Shown here in pieces: positions 43,510 through 53,841 of a DNA stretch of 64,000 nucleotides. The position numbers and the translations under genes are program-made. The notes beneath the pieces are model-generated. The model worked only from the letters and a program-made list of their open reading frames with translations, was not told the origin of the DNA and did no database searches. The stretch spans positions 27,469 to 91,468 of the forward strand of contig RGDM01000008.1 of NCBI GenBank assembly GCA_009918675.1. The letters run 5' to 3'. Positions within the stretch are counted from its first letter, which is position 1. Each line of letters starts with the position of its first letter. The stretch is from a bacterium (GTDB lineage: Bacteria > Bdellovibrionota_B > Oligoflexia > Silvanigrellales > Silvanigrellaceae).

Positions 43510-44414
43510 AGCGAAATTCCCAACGCGGCGAGGTTCCGCTGTGCCCTGCTGGAAACTCTGTCAATGTGTGCTCGATTCGATTCGCGCGCAAGATCTCGGC
43601 AATGCGGCGGTGTCCAAATTGAGCGCAAAATTCATCTTCCGAACCGCAGTCCAAGTGAAGCCAACGCAATTTACTGAGCGCTTGCCAATTTTTCTCAACA
43701 ACTTGGCTCGGATCATGACTCAACCACTTTTGCCAAATTTCTTCGTTGAGCCATGGCCAGTGTCATGAGTGCATGGAAATCTTCTTTTGAACATTTGTCG
43801 GGACGTGGCAGAGCGAAAAAGTATTTCAAAAATCCTTCTTCACCACCATATTTTTTAAAGCGCATTGCCGCCATTGGAAAGGATTGTGCCATGCTCAGTT
43901 CGAATGCGCTGTCGGCAGCGGAGGCGATACAGTAGCCAAATGTGCCGGGAGAGAGCATGGAGATCATGAGTGCTCCGTATCCGCCGCTCGAGTGTCCACA
44001 CACAACGCGTCCGTCTGCTTTTGCAACGGTGCTGAACTGAGAATCAACAAATGGCACGAGTTCTTCAATGAGATGACGCATGAAAGGGCCATTCACTGAA
44101 GAATCAATAAACTGGCTTCCGCCCAACACCGTGGTGGGATCCGGAAAAACAAAAATTGCCTCTGGAAGCACTTCGGTTTTTTGCAAGCGCATAAGCAGTG
44201 TGCCCAGCGATTCGCCAAGAAATCCGCTCTCCGACATCATGCTGCGGCCTGTTCCGAGATAGCCATCGAGCATCCAAATGGTTGGGTACCTGCGCTGCGA
44301 TGAATACCCAGGTGGCAAAAGAACAGGTAAGAGCCTTGAGCTCGACCCGACCAAAGGGAAGCCATTTAGAAGCGATGATTCGTAACGAAGATAACGAAGA
44401 GATTCCTGAAACAT
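43466..44414 (-). pseudogene. putative esterase (EsteraseD-like) split by frameshift
   Basis: Two adjacent frames together make one alpha/beta-hydrolase of the PF00756 esterase type. The first (44414-43713) starts with a normal N-terminus and holds the nucleophile C-G-H-S-S-G-G-Y-G-A, but stops early. The second (open from 43763 down to 43466) holds the rest, with L-D-C-G-S-E-D-E-F (catalytic Asp region) and a His in P-A-G-H-S. In the second frame the text just before its TTG (L-N-E-E-I-W-Q-K-W-L-S-H-D-P) continues the protein, so the frames join between about 43763 and 43713. A short stretch usually found at this place in the family seems missing, so a deletion causing the frameshift is likely. 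A sequencing error or programmed shift is the alternative. Confidence 0.72.
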
Positions 44415-44513
44415 GTTGAGTCTTTCGCCAGCGGGTTGATGGTCGGCAAGGTTTGCCTCGTCAGGATCTGTTGAAAGTCCGAACAGCCTTCAACGGATTT
44501 GGATGAGGCGAAC

Positions 44514-45401
44514 ATGCGCAGTGAAAGAACTTTGCAATTTCCGGCTCGGATCAGCAAGGGGGCATTGGCTCTTCTTGTTGCCGTGGCGGCTTGCAAGAGT
44601 GAAGTGAGCGGGCCAATCAAAAAGATTGCGCCGCCTGTGAAGCCTGCTGCTCCAGAACCGACAGCCAATCCGCTCGGGCAATTCGCAGCGAATCAACTTT
44701 ATATGGCCATGCAAAAAACATATTTCAAAATTAACACCGGCGATTCATCGAAGTTATCTGCCACTGAAAAGTGTGAGATTGCTGAAAACACCCAGATTGT
44801 TCTTAAGGCTCCTCCTGGAAAAGTTTTGAACAAACACTGGAATGTTGAACTCCAACTCAGGATCCCCGGCTGCAGCCTTGAGAAAGGCTATTTATTTGCC
44901 GAGCACTGGCGGCAAAGTCCGTCGGCTGGAGGCACAGATCCATGTGGATTTCCGACGACACTTGATATCGAAAAAGGCAGACAGCTCGCGCAGGAGGCGA
45001 GTCGTATCAACATTGGTCGATTCACCGGACGTTGCTATGAATTTGCCGGAATTGCCATAGAAAATGTTGGCTTAATGCCAAAGGGAGCGGGTGCATGGCG
45101 AGCCGCTGGAGTTCCTCCCGAATCTGCGGCTGATTTTGTGAGAGTCGAAAATAGTTCACAGTCTGGAAATTTTGAACGCCTGCGGCCAAATACTTGGGCA
45201 TGTTTGCCCGAAGGAACAATTGTCGTGTGGGATCGTGGCGTGTGCGGATTCAACGCCACGCATGGACATATTGAGGTGGTTGTTAGCCGTAATGCTGCTT
45301 ATCCCGCTGAAACTCGGTTGTGTTCAGATGGTTGCCAAACTCTGCAAACCAAGTGCTCAATTAATTCCGGGGTTTCGTTTTTCTATCCCAAAAAACGCTG
45401 A
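44514..45401 (+). CDS. lipoprotein with SH3b-like and CHAP/NlpC-like cysteine hydrolase domains
   Basis: A 295-residue lipoprotein: signal peptide with lipobox V24-A-A-C27, then a Pro-rich linker, an SH3b-like domain with T-Y-F-K...I-A-E-N-T...H-W-N-V-E-L (about 60-130), and a C-terminal domain where Cys174 (G-R-C-Y-E-F-A) and His252 (H-G-H-I-E-V-V) could form a CHAP/NlpC-type Cys-His site, with G-T-I-V-V-W-D between. This suggests a peptidoglycan amidase or endopeptidase attached to the outer membrane. Extra cysteines near the end may form disulfides. ATG 44514 has GAGG upstream; the frame from TTG 44499 is not needed. It is divergent from the broken esterase. Confidence 0.62.
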   Translation: MRSERTLQFPARISKGALALLVAVAACKSEVSGPIKKIAPPVKPAAPEPTANPLGQFAANQLYMAMQKTYFKINTGDSSKLSATEKCEIAENTQIVLKAPPGKVLNKHWNVELQLRIPGCSLEKGYLFAEHWRQSPSAGGTDPCGFPTTLDIEKGRQLAQEASRINIGRFTGRCYEFAGIAIENVGLMPKGAGAWRAAGVPPESAADFVRVENSSQSGNFERLRPNTWACLPEGTIVVWDRGVCGFNATHGHIEVVVSRNAAYPAETRLCSDGCQTLQTKCSINSGVSFFYPKKR

Positions 45402-45434
45402 TGGAATCGCGCTCCAGGTAGAATTCAGACTCCA

Positions 45435-46304
45435 TCATTTTTCAAACGGCGCGTAGAACTGACCTGCCCGAACAAATTCAAACCACGGAATGAGCAGTGG
45501 AGTTTTTTGTTCGATGATCTGGCGTGCGTTCTGACACGAACGGGCGATCCAGTGCTCAACGAGAAGTTCCTGCTCTGAAGCTGAAAGCGCTTGAATATGT
45601 GTCCGAGGGAGCCATTGGAAGCGCAGTGCGTGCAGTAAAATTCCTGCGCAGACAGAAACGTTGAGCGACTCAACAAAGCCGTTCATAGCAACATGCAAAT
45701 AACCGTCGGCATGGCGTGTCCAGTCTTCCGAGATACCAAACTTTTCGTTTCCTGAGATGAGCGCGATCCGTGAATCGCCGACCGTTTTTAGAAATTCATC
45801 TGAGCCAATCTCGTGTGCGGCGAAACTCAGAAGGTGGCGTTGATAATGCTCTGAGGTGCGCGCGAAGTTTGGCAGCGAGACCAAGAAAATTTTGTAGCCG
45901 CTCGCTTTGAGTGTTGCAGCACAGTGATCGATTGAAGTGGTGCGGCGGGCTGTGAGCCATGTGCTTGAACCACGTTCTACGCTGTCGCTGAGCCTGAATT
46001 TCATGTCCTTTTGATGGTAAACAAAACTCACGTCTTGGAAGCCAAACGCATCAGCGGTGCGCAGAACGGCGCTGATGTTGTGGCTGTGGTGGGTACTTTC
46101 AAAAACCGGCATCACCGAGCGGGTCCGTTGGGCGGCAACTTCTGCGAAGCGGACGATGCGTTGCTCGGTGAGGACCCCAGACAGGGCGCTCGAGACGCCG
46201 CCGAAGTCCCCTTGCAGGTCTGCAGGAATGAAATAATCTGTTCGCAAAGTTCGAGAGTTATCGCTGGGTCCAGACCACTTTGTACTTTTCCGGACTGGGT
46301 TCAC
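45435..46304 (-). CDS. TrmH/SpoU-family RNA 2'-O-methyltransferase
   Basis: SPOUT-class, SAM-dependent ribose methyltransferase for tRNA or rRNA. The three family motifs are clear: motif 1 [13 protein letters not shown], motif 2 [12 protein letters not shown] and motif 3 [14 protein letters not shown], which forms the trefoil knot. Length 289. TrmH (tRNA G18) is the likeliest relative, given the helical C-terminal extension, but the target base cannot be proved. It is divergent from hutU, with 98 bp between starts. Confidence 0.88.
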   Translation of the reverse strand: MNPVRKSTKWSGPSDNSRTLRTDYFIPADLQGDFGGVSSALSGVLTEQRIVRFAEVAAQRTRSVMPVFESTHHSHNISAVLRTADAFGFQDVSFVYHQKDMKFRLSDSVERGSSTWLTARRTTSIDHCAATLKASGYKIFLVSLPNFARTSEHYQRHLLSFAAHEIGSDEFLKTVGDSRIALISGNEKFGISEDWTRHADGYLHVAMNGFVESLNVSVCAGILLHALRFQWLPRTHIQALSASEQELLVEHWIARSCQNARQIIEQKTPLLIPWFEFVRAGQFYAPFEK

Positions 46305-46402
46305 TGCAAAACTCCAAGTTTTTTGTCATTTTAACCGAACACGGAATCGGCGGGAGATTTGGCATAAAGCCACTCTCCCCGCAAGCAGGAAGGACAATCC
46401 CA

Positions 46403-48106
46403 ATGGCTTCAGCTCAGCACAGGTTTCAACCCGGGCGTCCGGCCCCAACAGGTCGCGCGTTAAACACCAAAGGATGGTTGCAGGAGGCTGCTCTGCGCAT
46501 GCTTCTCAACAACCTCGATGCTGAGGTTGCCGAGCGCCCCGAAGAGCTGGTGGTTTATGGTGGACGTGGCAAAGCTGCACGAAGTCTGGCCGATTTCGAT
46601 CGCATCACCGCAGCATTGCAGGAGCTTGAATCCGACGAAACATTGCTTGTTCAAAGTGGCGCAGCGGTTGCCCGCGTGAAAACCCACGCCGATGCCCCGC
46701 GTGTGCTTTTAGCCAATAGTAATCTTGTGGGCCGTTGGGCGAATTGGGAGCATTTTGATGCTCTCGAGAAGCAAGGTCTGATGATGTACGGACAAATGAC
46801 CGCCGGAAGTTGGATCTATATCGGCTCCCAGGGCATTGTTCAGGGCACTTATGAAACCTTCAACGAAGCCTTTCGCCAGCATTATAATGGTCAAGCAAAA
46901 GGAAAATTCGTGTTCTCGAGTGGCCTTGGGGGCATGGGCGGCGCGCAGCCTTTAGCTGCAGTTCTCACCGGAGCTTGTTTCCTTGGCATTGAGGTCGACA
47001 GATCGCGCGCTGAGATGCGCTTGCGCACACGTTACCTTGATGAAATTCACGACTCGGTTGACTCTGCTCTTTCTGCACTTCATCGGCATATGCAGGCGGG
47101 CGAAAGTAAAAGTCTTGCTCTCATTGGCAATGCCGCTGAGATACTTCCCGAGCTCATCAAGCGTCCAGACTTCACGCCCGCATTGGTGACCGATCAAACT
47201 TCTGCTCACGATCCGCTTTATGGGTATGTTCCTGTTGGCTACTCGATGGAAAAAGTTGCTGCTGAACGAAAATCAAATCCGCAAAAAGTGCGCGAAGATG
47301 CAATGAAGAGTATTGCGATTCACGTACGCGCATTGCTTGAATTGAAGAAACGAGGAATCCCTACGTTTGATTACGGCAACAACATTCGCGCAATGGCAAA
47401 AGAGATGGGTGTTGCCAACGCCTTCGATATTCCAGGTTTCGTTCCCGAGTACATCCGTCCGCTTTTTTGTGAAGGACGTGGACCATTCCGCTTTGCCTGT
47501 TTGTCTGGAGACCCGCAGGATCTCCACAAGGCCGATGTGGTGATGCGCGAAATGTTTGCAGGCAATGAAGGCGTGCAACGTTGGTTGGAACACGCTCCCA
47601 AACGCGTCTCTGTGCAAGGTCTACCGGCGCGAATTTTGTGGCTCAATTACGGTGAGCGCGCGCGTGCGGGGTTGAAGCTCAATGAGATGGTTGCAAGCGG
47701 CGAGTTGAGTTGTCCGGTGGTGATTGGCCGCGACCACCTCGACTGCGGCAGTGTTGCTTCGCCGAATCGGGAAACTGAGGCAATGAAAGATGGCACCGAT
47801 GCTGTTGCTGATTGGGCGTTGCTCAACGCGTTCGGAAATATCGCCAGCGGAGCATCATGGGTGAGCTTTCATCATGGTGGCGGGGTTGGAATGGGTTATT
47901 CGTTACACTCTGGAATGGTTGTTGTTGCCGATGGGACTCCTCAAGCGGCACAAAGGCTTGAGCGTGTTTTGAGCTTTGACCCAGCGATGGGCGTTTTCCG
48001 TCATGCAGATGCGGGCTATGATATTTCGCGCAGAATTGCTGCTGAACAAATGAGTCGTGATAAAGTAACGGCGACACAGCCTCATTTTTATCCAAGGTAT
48101 AAATAA
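46403..48106 (+). CDS. hutU: urocanate hydratase
   Basis: Converts urocanate to 4-imidazolone-5-propionate using NAD+ as an electrophilic cofactor, step two of histidine breakdown. The 567-residue protein is full length and shows [10 protein letters not shown], the Rossmann-like [12 protein letters not shown] and [11 protein letters not shown] near the C-terminus. The ATG at 46403 follows AGGAAGGAC; the open frame back to 46280 is discounted. hutI follows 18 bp later, so they form an operon. hutH and the last step (hutG or hutF) are not in the window. Confidence 0.95.
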   Translation: MASAQHRFQPGRPAPTGRALNTKGWLQEAALRMLLNNLDAEVAERPEELVVYGGRGKAARSLADFDRITAALQELESDETLLVQSGAAVARVKTHADAPRVLLANSNLVGRWANWEHFDALEKQGLMMYGQMTAGSWIYIGSQGIVQGTYETFNEAFRQHYNGQAKGKFVFSSGLGGMGGAQPLAAVLTGACFLGIEVDRSRAEMRLRTRYLDEIHDSVDSALSALHRHMQAGESKSLALIGNAAEILPELIKRPDFTPALVTDQTSAHDPLYGYVPVGYSMEKVAAERKSNPQKVREDAMKSIAIHVRALLELKKRGIPTFDYGNNIRAMAKEMGVANAFDIPGFVPEYIRPLFCEGRGPFRFACLSGDPQDLHKADVVMREMFAGNEGVQRWLEHAPKRVSVQGLPARILWLNYGERARAGLKLNEMVASGELSCPVVIGRDHLDCGSVASPNRETEAMKDGTDAVADWALLNAFGNIASGASWVSFHHGGGVGMGYSLHSGMVVVADGTPQAAQRLERVLSFDPAMGVFRHADAGYDISRRIAAEQMSRDKVTATQPHFYPRYK

Positions 48107-48124
48107 CCACGCAAGGAGCTCAAT

Positions 48125-49360
48125 ATGCCAACATCCATTTCGGCAACTCCTGAGGTGATCTCGGCGCAAGAGCACGAGCGCATTGTGATTCGCAATGCAC
48201 TCGTGTTGACCATGGATTGCGACAACCCGAACGAGGTTGAAAGCACTTCACAGGTTTTGCTTGGGGCACAAAAGGAATGTGATGTTGTTATTGAGTCAGG
48301 TGTCATCAATGCAATTTCACCCAATGCAGGTAGCAATCAGTCGGGTGGAAGGGTTATTCAAGGCCGTGGCTGCGTGGTTATGCCCGGGCTTATCGATTCT
48401 CACACCCATCCCATCTTTTCTGGGTCACGCGCCACTGAAACTGTTCTCAAAGCGCAAGGTTTGTCTTACGAGGAAGTTGCGGCCCGTGGCGGCGGTATTG
48501 TTGTCAGTATGCGCGCCACTCGTGCAGCAAGTGTTAATGAACTGAAGACCTCTTATTTGCAGAGGGCAAAGCAAGCACTCGCGCGCGGTGTTGTCGCTTG
48601 GGAAGCAAAAACAGGCTACGGCTTTGCAGCGTCTCCAGAAATGCATGGTCTCGACAATTATATCCAAGCGCTCATTGATGCTCTTCCGCAATTTGCTTCT
48701 CTCGCGCAGAAATATGCACAGATTAAATCTGTGTTACCTCTTGCCGTCGATATTTTTCTCGAGCGCAATTATTTCACTCGCGAACAGGCAGATCGTTGGT
48801 TGTCTGCTGCGCTTCAACATGGTCTTGATGTTCATATCCATGCCGATGAGTTTTCCCGCAGCGGTGGTTGCGAAGCGGCCATTGCTCTTGCGCAACGTGT
48901 GGAGCAAACCCAGCCGCGTGTGCGGAGCAAAGGCCGTGTTTTGAGTGTTGATCACCTTCAATACGCAACTGATCACGATCTTGTGAAGTTGCAGAGCCTT
49001 GGTGTTGTGCCTGTGGTTCTTCCACTCACCAGCTTTTTTTCGAATCTTGCCTATGTTGAAGGGCGAAAATTGCGCTCTGCGGGTGTGCGGGCTGCGATAG
49101 CTTCAGACTTTAATCCAGGGACCGCGCCGCTGAATTCACTTTGGTTTGCAGCGTTTCTCGCCTTAGTGAAAGGTGGCTTTGCTGTGTCGGAAGTGCTCAA
49201 TGGTGTCACGCGCCATGCTGCTTCTGCGATGGGAATTGAAGCAAGCTATGGTGTCTTACAGGTGGGTCGTCCTGCCCGGCTGATGATGTTTGAAGGCACG
49301 TGCCCAGAAGACTTTTTTGCGAGCCCGATGGGCGATCATCTCAAGATGGTGATGGTCTAA
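48125..49360 (+). CDS. hutI: imidazolonepropionase
   Basis: Hydrolyses imidazolone-propionate to N-formimino-glutamate, the third step of histidine catabolism. Amidohydrolase fold with metal site S-H-T-H-P (near residue 86), a G-Y-G-F block, H-I-H-A-D-E with the catalytic Glu, V-D-H-L and A-S-D-F-N-P-G-T. The 411-residue length is usual. AAGGAG lies 8 bp upstream of the ATG. It sits directly after hutU. No obvious HutC operator could be picked out before the operon. Confidence 0.94.
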   Translation: MPTSISATPEVISAQEHERIVIRNALVLTMDCDNPNEVESTSQVLLGAQKECDVVIESGVINAISPNAGSNQSGGRVIQGRGCVVMPGLIDSHTHPIFSGSRATETVLKAQGLSYEEVAARGGGIVVSMRATRAASVNELKTSYLQRAKQALARGVVAWEAKTGYGFAASPEMHGLDNYIQALIDALPQFASLAQKYAQIKSVLPLAVDIFLERNYFTREQADRWLSAALQHGLDVHIHADEFSRSGGCEAAIALAQRVEQTQPRVRSKGRVLSVDHLQYATDHDLVKLQSLGVVPVVLPLTSFFSNLAYVEGRKLRSAGVRAAIASDFNPGTAPLNSLWFAAFLALVKGGFAVSEVLNGVTRHAASAMGIEASYGVLQVGRPARLMMFEGTCPEDFFASPMGDHLKMVMV

Positions 49361-49424
49361 CTGCTTTTATAATGTGCTTGCAGCCAAACAACACTTAACA
49401 TCTGTTCCAATGGATGTTGAGCTT

Positions 49425-50771
49425 TTAGATGATCCACTCTGCAATCAACGGTTTGCTTTCGACAGAAGTTTCACCATTCACCATCGTGAAGGCGGCAGAG
49501 GCACTCTGTTGAAGCTTATCCGCGCGAACATCGTTTTTGCGTAGCCTTAAAAAACAGACAGGCTCATCGGCCTCAACCAATTCACCCACTTTTTTCATCT
49601 CAACGATTCCAACTTTATGGTCTACCGCATCTTCTTTTTTCTTTCGTCCAGCACCCATTTCAATCAGCAGCAAGCCAAGTGCGCGGGTGTCTATGGCTTT
49701 GACCCGTTGACTTGTCTTGGACGAAATTAAAACCGGTAAATCAACAGTGCCAGCATCGATCCACTCTGAATGACTGCGTTCGAGCGCGGAGACATGCGCG
49801 CCTTGTTGTTCGGCGATCTCGATAAAAACTTCATGGGCACGGCCACTGCTTAAGTGATTCTTCATTCGCGTGTATGCTTTTTCATGAGCATTTTGCGAAG
49901 TGTCTTGATGGCCCAGCACTGCTGCCCGCGCCGCGAGTTGCAGAGAAAGCTCGCGAGTGTCTAATGCTCCGGCGCCCTGTAAAATGTCGAGGCATTCAAC
50001 CACCTCACAGGCATGGCCTGCTGCGCGACCTAAGGGTTCATCCATATTTGTAAGTGCCGCTTCAACCCGGCATCCAGCCATCTTTCCGGCATTCACAAGC
50101 GACCGAGCCAGCTCTCTGGCAGCATCCGAAGATTGCAAAAAAGCTCCCGACCCGAATTTTACATCGAGCACGAGCGCATCGAGATCTTCGGCGAGCTTTT
50201 TCGACATGATGCTCGCCGTGATCAGGGGAATGCTTTCTACGGTTGCTGTGACATCGCGCAGAGCATAAAGCTTCTTGTCAGCAGGAACGAAACGATCAGT
50301 TTGCGCACCAAACGCACCGCCGCGGGCCAATAACCAATTTTTAAATTGCTCTGGTCCAGGTTGCGCCATGAATCCAGGAATGGCCTCGAGCTTGTCGACC
50401 GTTCCTCCGGTGTGTCCCAAGCCTCGGCCTGCGACCATCGGCACTGCAAGGCCGTCGGCCACAAGCAAAGGAAGAATGACGAGCGAAGTTTTGTCTCCAA
50501 CTCCGCCGGTGGAGTGTTTATCGACGCAAGGAATTCCGCGTTTGCGCAGAGCGCTCCAGTCCATCCGGTCGCCACTCAAGATCATCGCCTTGAGAAGATG
50601 AGCCGTTTCCTCGTCGCTCATTCCATTGAGCACGATGGCCATTGCCAAGGCAGCCATCTGGTAATCAGGGATCTGTCCAGTTGCGAAGGCGTCAATGAAA
50701 AAGCTGATTTCATCATTGGAGAGAATATTTTTGTCTCTTTTATTTCGAATGATTTCTTGCGGAAGAAACAT
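49425..50771 (-). CDS. deoA: pyrimidine-nucleoside / thymidine phosphorylase
   Basis: Phosphorolysis of thymidine, deoxyuridine or uridine to base and (deoxy)ribose 1-phosphate. The protein shows I-I-R-N-K-R-D near the start, the phosphate-binding K-H-S-T-G-G-V-G-D-K-T-S and G-R-G-L-G-H-T-G-G-T-V-D-K-L-E. The C-terminal domain (from about 345) is of the PYNP type. DeoA and Pdp cannot be separated by eye. I start at ATG 50771 (M-F-L-P-Q-E); the frame opens at 50792. It is the last of three minus-strand genes, after deoC, and the two enzymes feed deoxyribose phosphates into glycolysis; a phosphopentomutase is not in the window. Confidence 0.9.
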   Translation of the reverse strand: MFLPQEIIRNKRDKNILSNDEISFFIDAFATGQIPDYQMAALAMAIVLNGMSDEETAHLLKAMILSGDRMDWSALRKRGIPCVDKHSTGGVGDKTSLVILPLLVADGLAVPMVAGRGLGHTGGTVDKLEAIPGFMAQPGPEQFKNWLLARGGAFGAQTDRFVPADKKLYALRDVTATVESIPLITASIMSKKLAEDLDALVLDVKFGSGAFLQSSDAARELARSLVNAGKMAGCRVEAALTNMDEPLGRAAGHACEVVECLDILQGAGALDTRELSLQLAARAAVLGHQDTSQNAHEKAYTRMKNHLSSGRAHEVFIEIAEQQGAHVSALERSHSEWIDAGTVDLPVLISSKTSQRVKAIDTRALGLLLIEMGAGRKKKEDAVDHKVGIVEMKKVGELVEADEPVCFLRLRKNDVRADKLQQSASAAFTMVNGETSVESKPLIAEWII

Positions 50772-50807
50772 ATAGAGCAAGCGCCTCATCAAATAATTTA
50801 AATTTTG

Positions 50808-51590
50808 TTAGTAGTTCTCGTTTGCAGAGTTCGATAACCCATTGACAATTCCAACTCCCGCGGAGGTGCCCAGGCGGGTTGCGCCAAAACGGATCATTGT
50901 CAGTGCGTCTGCAGCGGTGCGAATGCCTCCACTTGCTTTTATTCCCAGGCGCAAACCAGTGCTTTTCTCAAACTCTGCGACAACCTGTCCGAGCACTTTC
51001 AAATCATCTGTGCTTGCTCCACGTGATCCAAAGCCCGTCGAAGTTTTGAGGACGTGCACACCGCCTCGCGCCGCCGCGAGTGCCGAGTTATAAATTTCTT
51101 GTTCATTGAGAAGTGAAGTTTCCAAAATCACTTTTACAACATGACCCTGTGCAGCACAAACCACGTCTTTTGCTTGATTTGTCAGTTTCTCCCAATGGCC
51201 GTCGCGCACCCAGCCGATGTTCTGAACGTAGTCGAATTCATTGGCACCAAGCTGGAGTGCTGAGGAGGTCTCCTGGACTTTCGCTTGCGAGCTGCTGTTG
51301 CCTTGAGGAAAGCCGACAACGGTGCAAATGAACGGAGAATCTCCAGCGAGAGCTTTATTTGCATCGTCACGATTATAAATAAGTTCGATAGCAGAGCCTG
51401 GGATGCAGACGGCGCGAAACTGGCATTGGATTGCTTCACGATACGCTTTCACAAACTGTTCGCTGGTTGCATCCATTTTCAAAAGTGTGTGGTCGATGAG
51501 AGCCGCCAATGCTTTTGGGTTTTCGCCATTTTTAAGAATAGACTCGCGCCATTTTGCATCAGCTTCAACACTTGGGTGAGTATATTTCAT
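50808..51590 (-). CDS. deoC: deoxyribose-phosphate aldolase
   Basis: Cleaves 2-deoxyribose 5-phosphate to acetaldehyde and glyceraldehyde 3-phosphate by a Schiff base. The 260-residue TIM barrel has D-H-T-L-L-K, C-I-P-G, V-V-G-F-P-Q-G, the Schiff-base lysine in V-K-V-I-L-E-T, T-S-T-G-F and a second catalytic Lys in I-K-A-S-G-G-I-R. The usual D-M-V-I-N segment reads D-Y-V-Q-N, a small deviation. AAGG lies about 10 bp upstream of the ATG. It sits between the 651-residue lipoprotein gene (11 bp upstream) and the nucleoside phosphorylase gene. Confidence 0.92.
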   Translation of the reverse strand: MKYTHPSVEADAKWRESILKNGENPKALAALIDHTLLKMDATSEQFVKAYREAIQCQFRAVCIPGSAIELIYNRDDANKALAGDSPFICTVVGFPQGNSSSQAKVQETSSALQLGANEFDYVQNIGWVRDGHWEKLTNQAKDVVCAAQGHVVKVILETSLLNEQEIYNSALAAARGGVHVLKTSTGFGSRGASTDDLKVLGQVVAEFEKSTGLRLGIKASGGIRTAADALTMIRFGATRLGTSAGVGIVNGLSNSANENY

Positions 51591-51601
51591 AGTTTTCGGC
51601 C

Positions 51602-53557
51602 TTATTGTTTATCGCAAATTCCATTTTCATTGACGTCAACACAATACAATCGAGTGAATGAAAGAGCAGGAAGTTGTCTGACGCCATACATGAATTCAGG
51701 TAAATAACTTTGCCCCCATGCGGCAAATCCAATCAGGAAATCGTTGGCTTGTGAAAGCTTTTCATCAATCTCTAAAACGCGATAGTTTCGCTTATTTTGC
51801 TCTGTGCCAACATTCCATTGCTTGAATCTTTCCCCGTTGATGAACATACCAAGGTTTTCAGTGGTGTCCTCGGGAGGCACAACAAGTCGAATGCGCACTC
51901 GCCCTTGCGGCCCCAATTTCAACGGTGCTCCAACAATCGCTGGATTAGGTTCAATCCACTGAATGTCAGCACCATTAGAAGCAAGCGCTTCGGCTCCTTC
52001 GGTTCGGAATGTGGCTGTGAAATTTGATTTTAGAGTTGTTCGGAATGTCAGCGGTACGACCCCCTCAAGGAGCCCGCGCTCCGAGGTGCCGGCCAGAGGA
52101 ATTGATTGCGAAAATGAAGAACTAAAAACACGATTCAGAATCGACTCGACATTGAGTCCCGACTGCCCAACCAGAAGGCGCGCGAAGTTTGCACGGCCCA
52201 TTTTCTCATCTGTTTCTGTGCGTTGAGTGAGGCGGAAATCGCCAATGAAGGGCCCTTCAGGACGTTGAAAGTTGTCTGAGGAAAAGGCTTGCAAAATAGG
52301 TTGTAAAAGAAATTGAATTTGCTGTTGTTGCGTGTCAACCGAACGTCCAGCACGGAGAAAACGCGTGACTCCGCTTTTCGCCATCCAGGCTCGGAATGAG
52401 CTTTGCCCTAAGAAGCGCGAGGGCATAAAGCTGCCATCGAAGATCAGGGTCTTGAGATTTTCCTCTATTCCATCAGCGTCGAGCGAGGTTGAATTTTTTT
52501 GCTGCGGCAACCTCTCTGCAAGCATGTTTGGATCACAGGCAAGTATTGCGTTCTCGTTTGGATGAATTTCCAGACGTGTCGAACATCGGTGAATACTCCC
52601 ATTCCGCCAAAGGCCAATCACATATTCTCCCGGGTCTAATTGAAGAGAAAATTCTGGCCGCTGAATAAGCAGTGAGGTAAAAAGATATTCGCGGACACCT
52701 TGATTTTCCGATGGGTTCAAGACCGGGCGAAGGAGATCGTCTTGGACAAGGAGTGACACCTCAGGAAGTTGTTCGGCCGACTGAGGTGCGGGCTGCATTG
52801 CGTGCAGCCGACCAATCCGCATGAGATCCCCGTATTGAATGCCTGTGTCTTTTCCTGCGCGAATGGTGATACGCGAACGAGGAAACTGGCGAATGGAAAC
52901 CCTGCTTTCGCTTTGAACTGTTGTTGTGAAGGATTTGTGCGTGCGCGCTTCGCCAAAACCTGTTGAGACAAGCCAACGACCCACGGGAAGCGAGCAGCTG
53001 GCAAGTCCATCGTCATCCCAGAAGCCAATAGCTCTGACAAAGCGTGAAGTTGGCTCGTGAATGAAGAACATTTGTCCGCCCTGGCCGCCACTGCGTTTGC
53101 CGTTTTGGTCTTGAAGTTCAATCCGAACCTCAGTTTTTTCGGCACCCTCGTTCCCCAAAATTTGGTTTTGCAGTGTCGAAGAAGTCGACAGAAGCTGACA
53201 ATGCCCGGTCTCTGGAACCAGCCCATCGACCCCTCCAAGTGGATTTGGGGTCCCCAAAACAAAATTTCTATCAGTCAGCGAAAGGCCTGTTCTCAGCGGC
53301 ATGAGCATAGGATGCCACTGCACCGGAGCACCCCGAGAACTCAATCCCTGATAGTCTTCTGCGCTCAGGCTGAGCAGCGGACTTCGGGTGGTTTGTTCGC
53401 TCCAGTCTACTGAATTTATTTGATTTTCCTGTTCAAGACTCGTCCGTCCTGGCGACCACCAGGTCGATTGGCAGCCCAACACATTGATGCTGACCAAGCC
53501 CGCCAGGCATGAGCTTTGCCAAACGCTGCGATAAATTTTGCGAGTGTTTACTATCAT
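51602..53557 (-). CDS. hypothetical large lipoprotein
   Basis: I do not recognise this 651-residue protein. The N-terminus is a signal peptide with a V-L-G-C lipobox (Cys29), so it is probably an outer- or inner-membrane lipoprotein. The body is mixed alpha/beta with beta-sandwich-like stretches (I-E-L-Q-D-Q-N-G-K, F-S-L-Q-L-D-P-G-E-Y, V-R-I-R-L-V-V-P-P). It ends in D-V-N-E-N-G-I-C-D, which resembles a calcium-binding dockerin or thrombospondin-3 loop. deoC follows by 11 bp, but a functional link to deoxyribose catabolism is not evident. Confidence 0.65.
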   Translation of the reverse strand: MIVNTRKIYRSVWQSSCLAGLVSINVLGCQSTWWSPGRTSLEQENQINSVDWSEQTTRSPLLSLSAEDYQGLSSRGAPVQWHPMLMPLRTGLSLTDRNFVLGTPNPLGGVDGLVPETGHCQLLSTSSTLQNQILGNEGAEKTEVRIELQDQNGKRSGGQGGQMFFIHEPTSRFVRAIGFWDDDGLASCSLPVGRWLVSTGFGEARTHKSFTTTVQSESRVSIRQFPRSRITIRAGKDTGIQYGDLMRIGRLHAMQPAPQSAEQLPEVSLLVQDDLLRPVLNPSENQGVREYLFTSLLIQRPEFSLQLDPGEYVIGLWRNGSIHRCSTRLEIHPNENAILACDPNMLAERLPQQKNSTSLDADGIEENLKTLIFDGSFMPSRFLGQSSFRAWMAKSGVTRFLRAGRSVDTQQQQIQFLLQPILQAFSSDNFQRPEGPFIGDFRLTQRTETDEKMGRANFARLLVGQSGLNVESILNRVFSSSFSQSIPLAGTSERGLLEGVVPLTFRTTLKSNFTATFRTEGAEALASNGADIQWIEPNPAIVGAPLKLGPQGRVRIRLVVPPEDTTENLGMFINGERFKQWNVGTEQNKRNYRVLEIDEKLSQANDFLIGFAAWGQSYLPEFMYGVRQLPALSFTRLYCVDVNENGICDKQ

Positions 53558-53841
53558 TGCCCCTGATGACTTTGATCAATGATTTGTCAGTCGCTCTCCA
53601 GTATCCATACACAAGTGCTCAACACTTTGAGTTCCTGTAAAGCAAGAAAACACCATGTCGACATCTCAGACTACACCTTGAGAACGCGATTGACACCTTT
53701 TCAGCTTTTAAGCCTTTGGCTTGTCTCAGGAATTGCCTGCAGTGGGCTTGAGCCTCGATGCGGCCGCTGACTCGGCATGCGTCTTGCAGACAGAGGGCGA
53801 GGGCCTCCTGGATTAGGAGAGTCAGACAGCGAGGGAGTCTT
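53558..53841. other. 284-bp intergenic region
   Basis: Lies between divergent genes. A TTGACA at about 53690 and an inverted CTCCT/AGGAG pair (53806-53820) just before the small zinc-ribbon gene are the only elements I can point to. A 63-codon frame here has no support. Confidence 0.4.

Noticed and set aside
53579..53770. 63-codon frame in the intergenic strip
   Set aside because: No SD, no domain and no conserved feature; probably chance.
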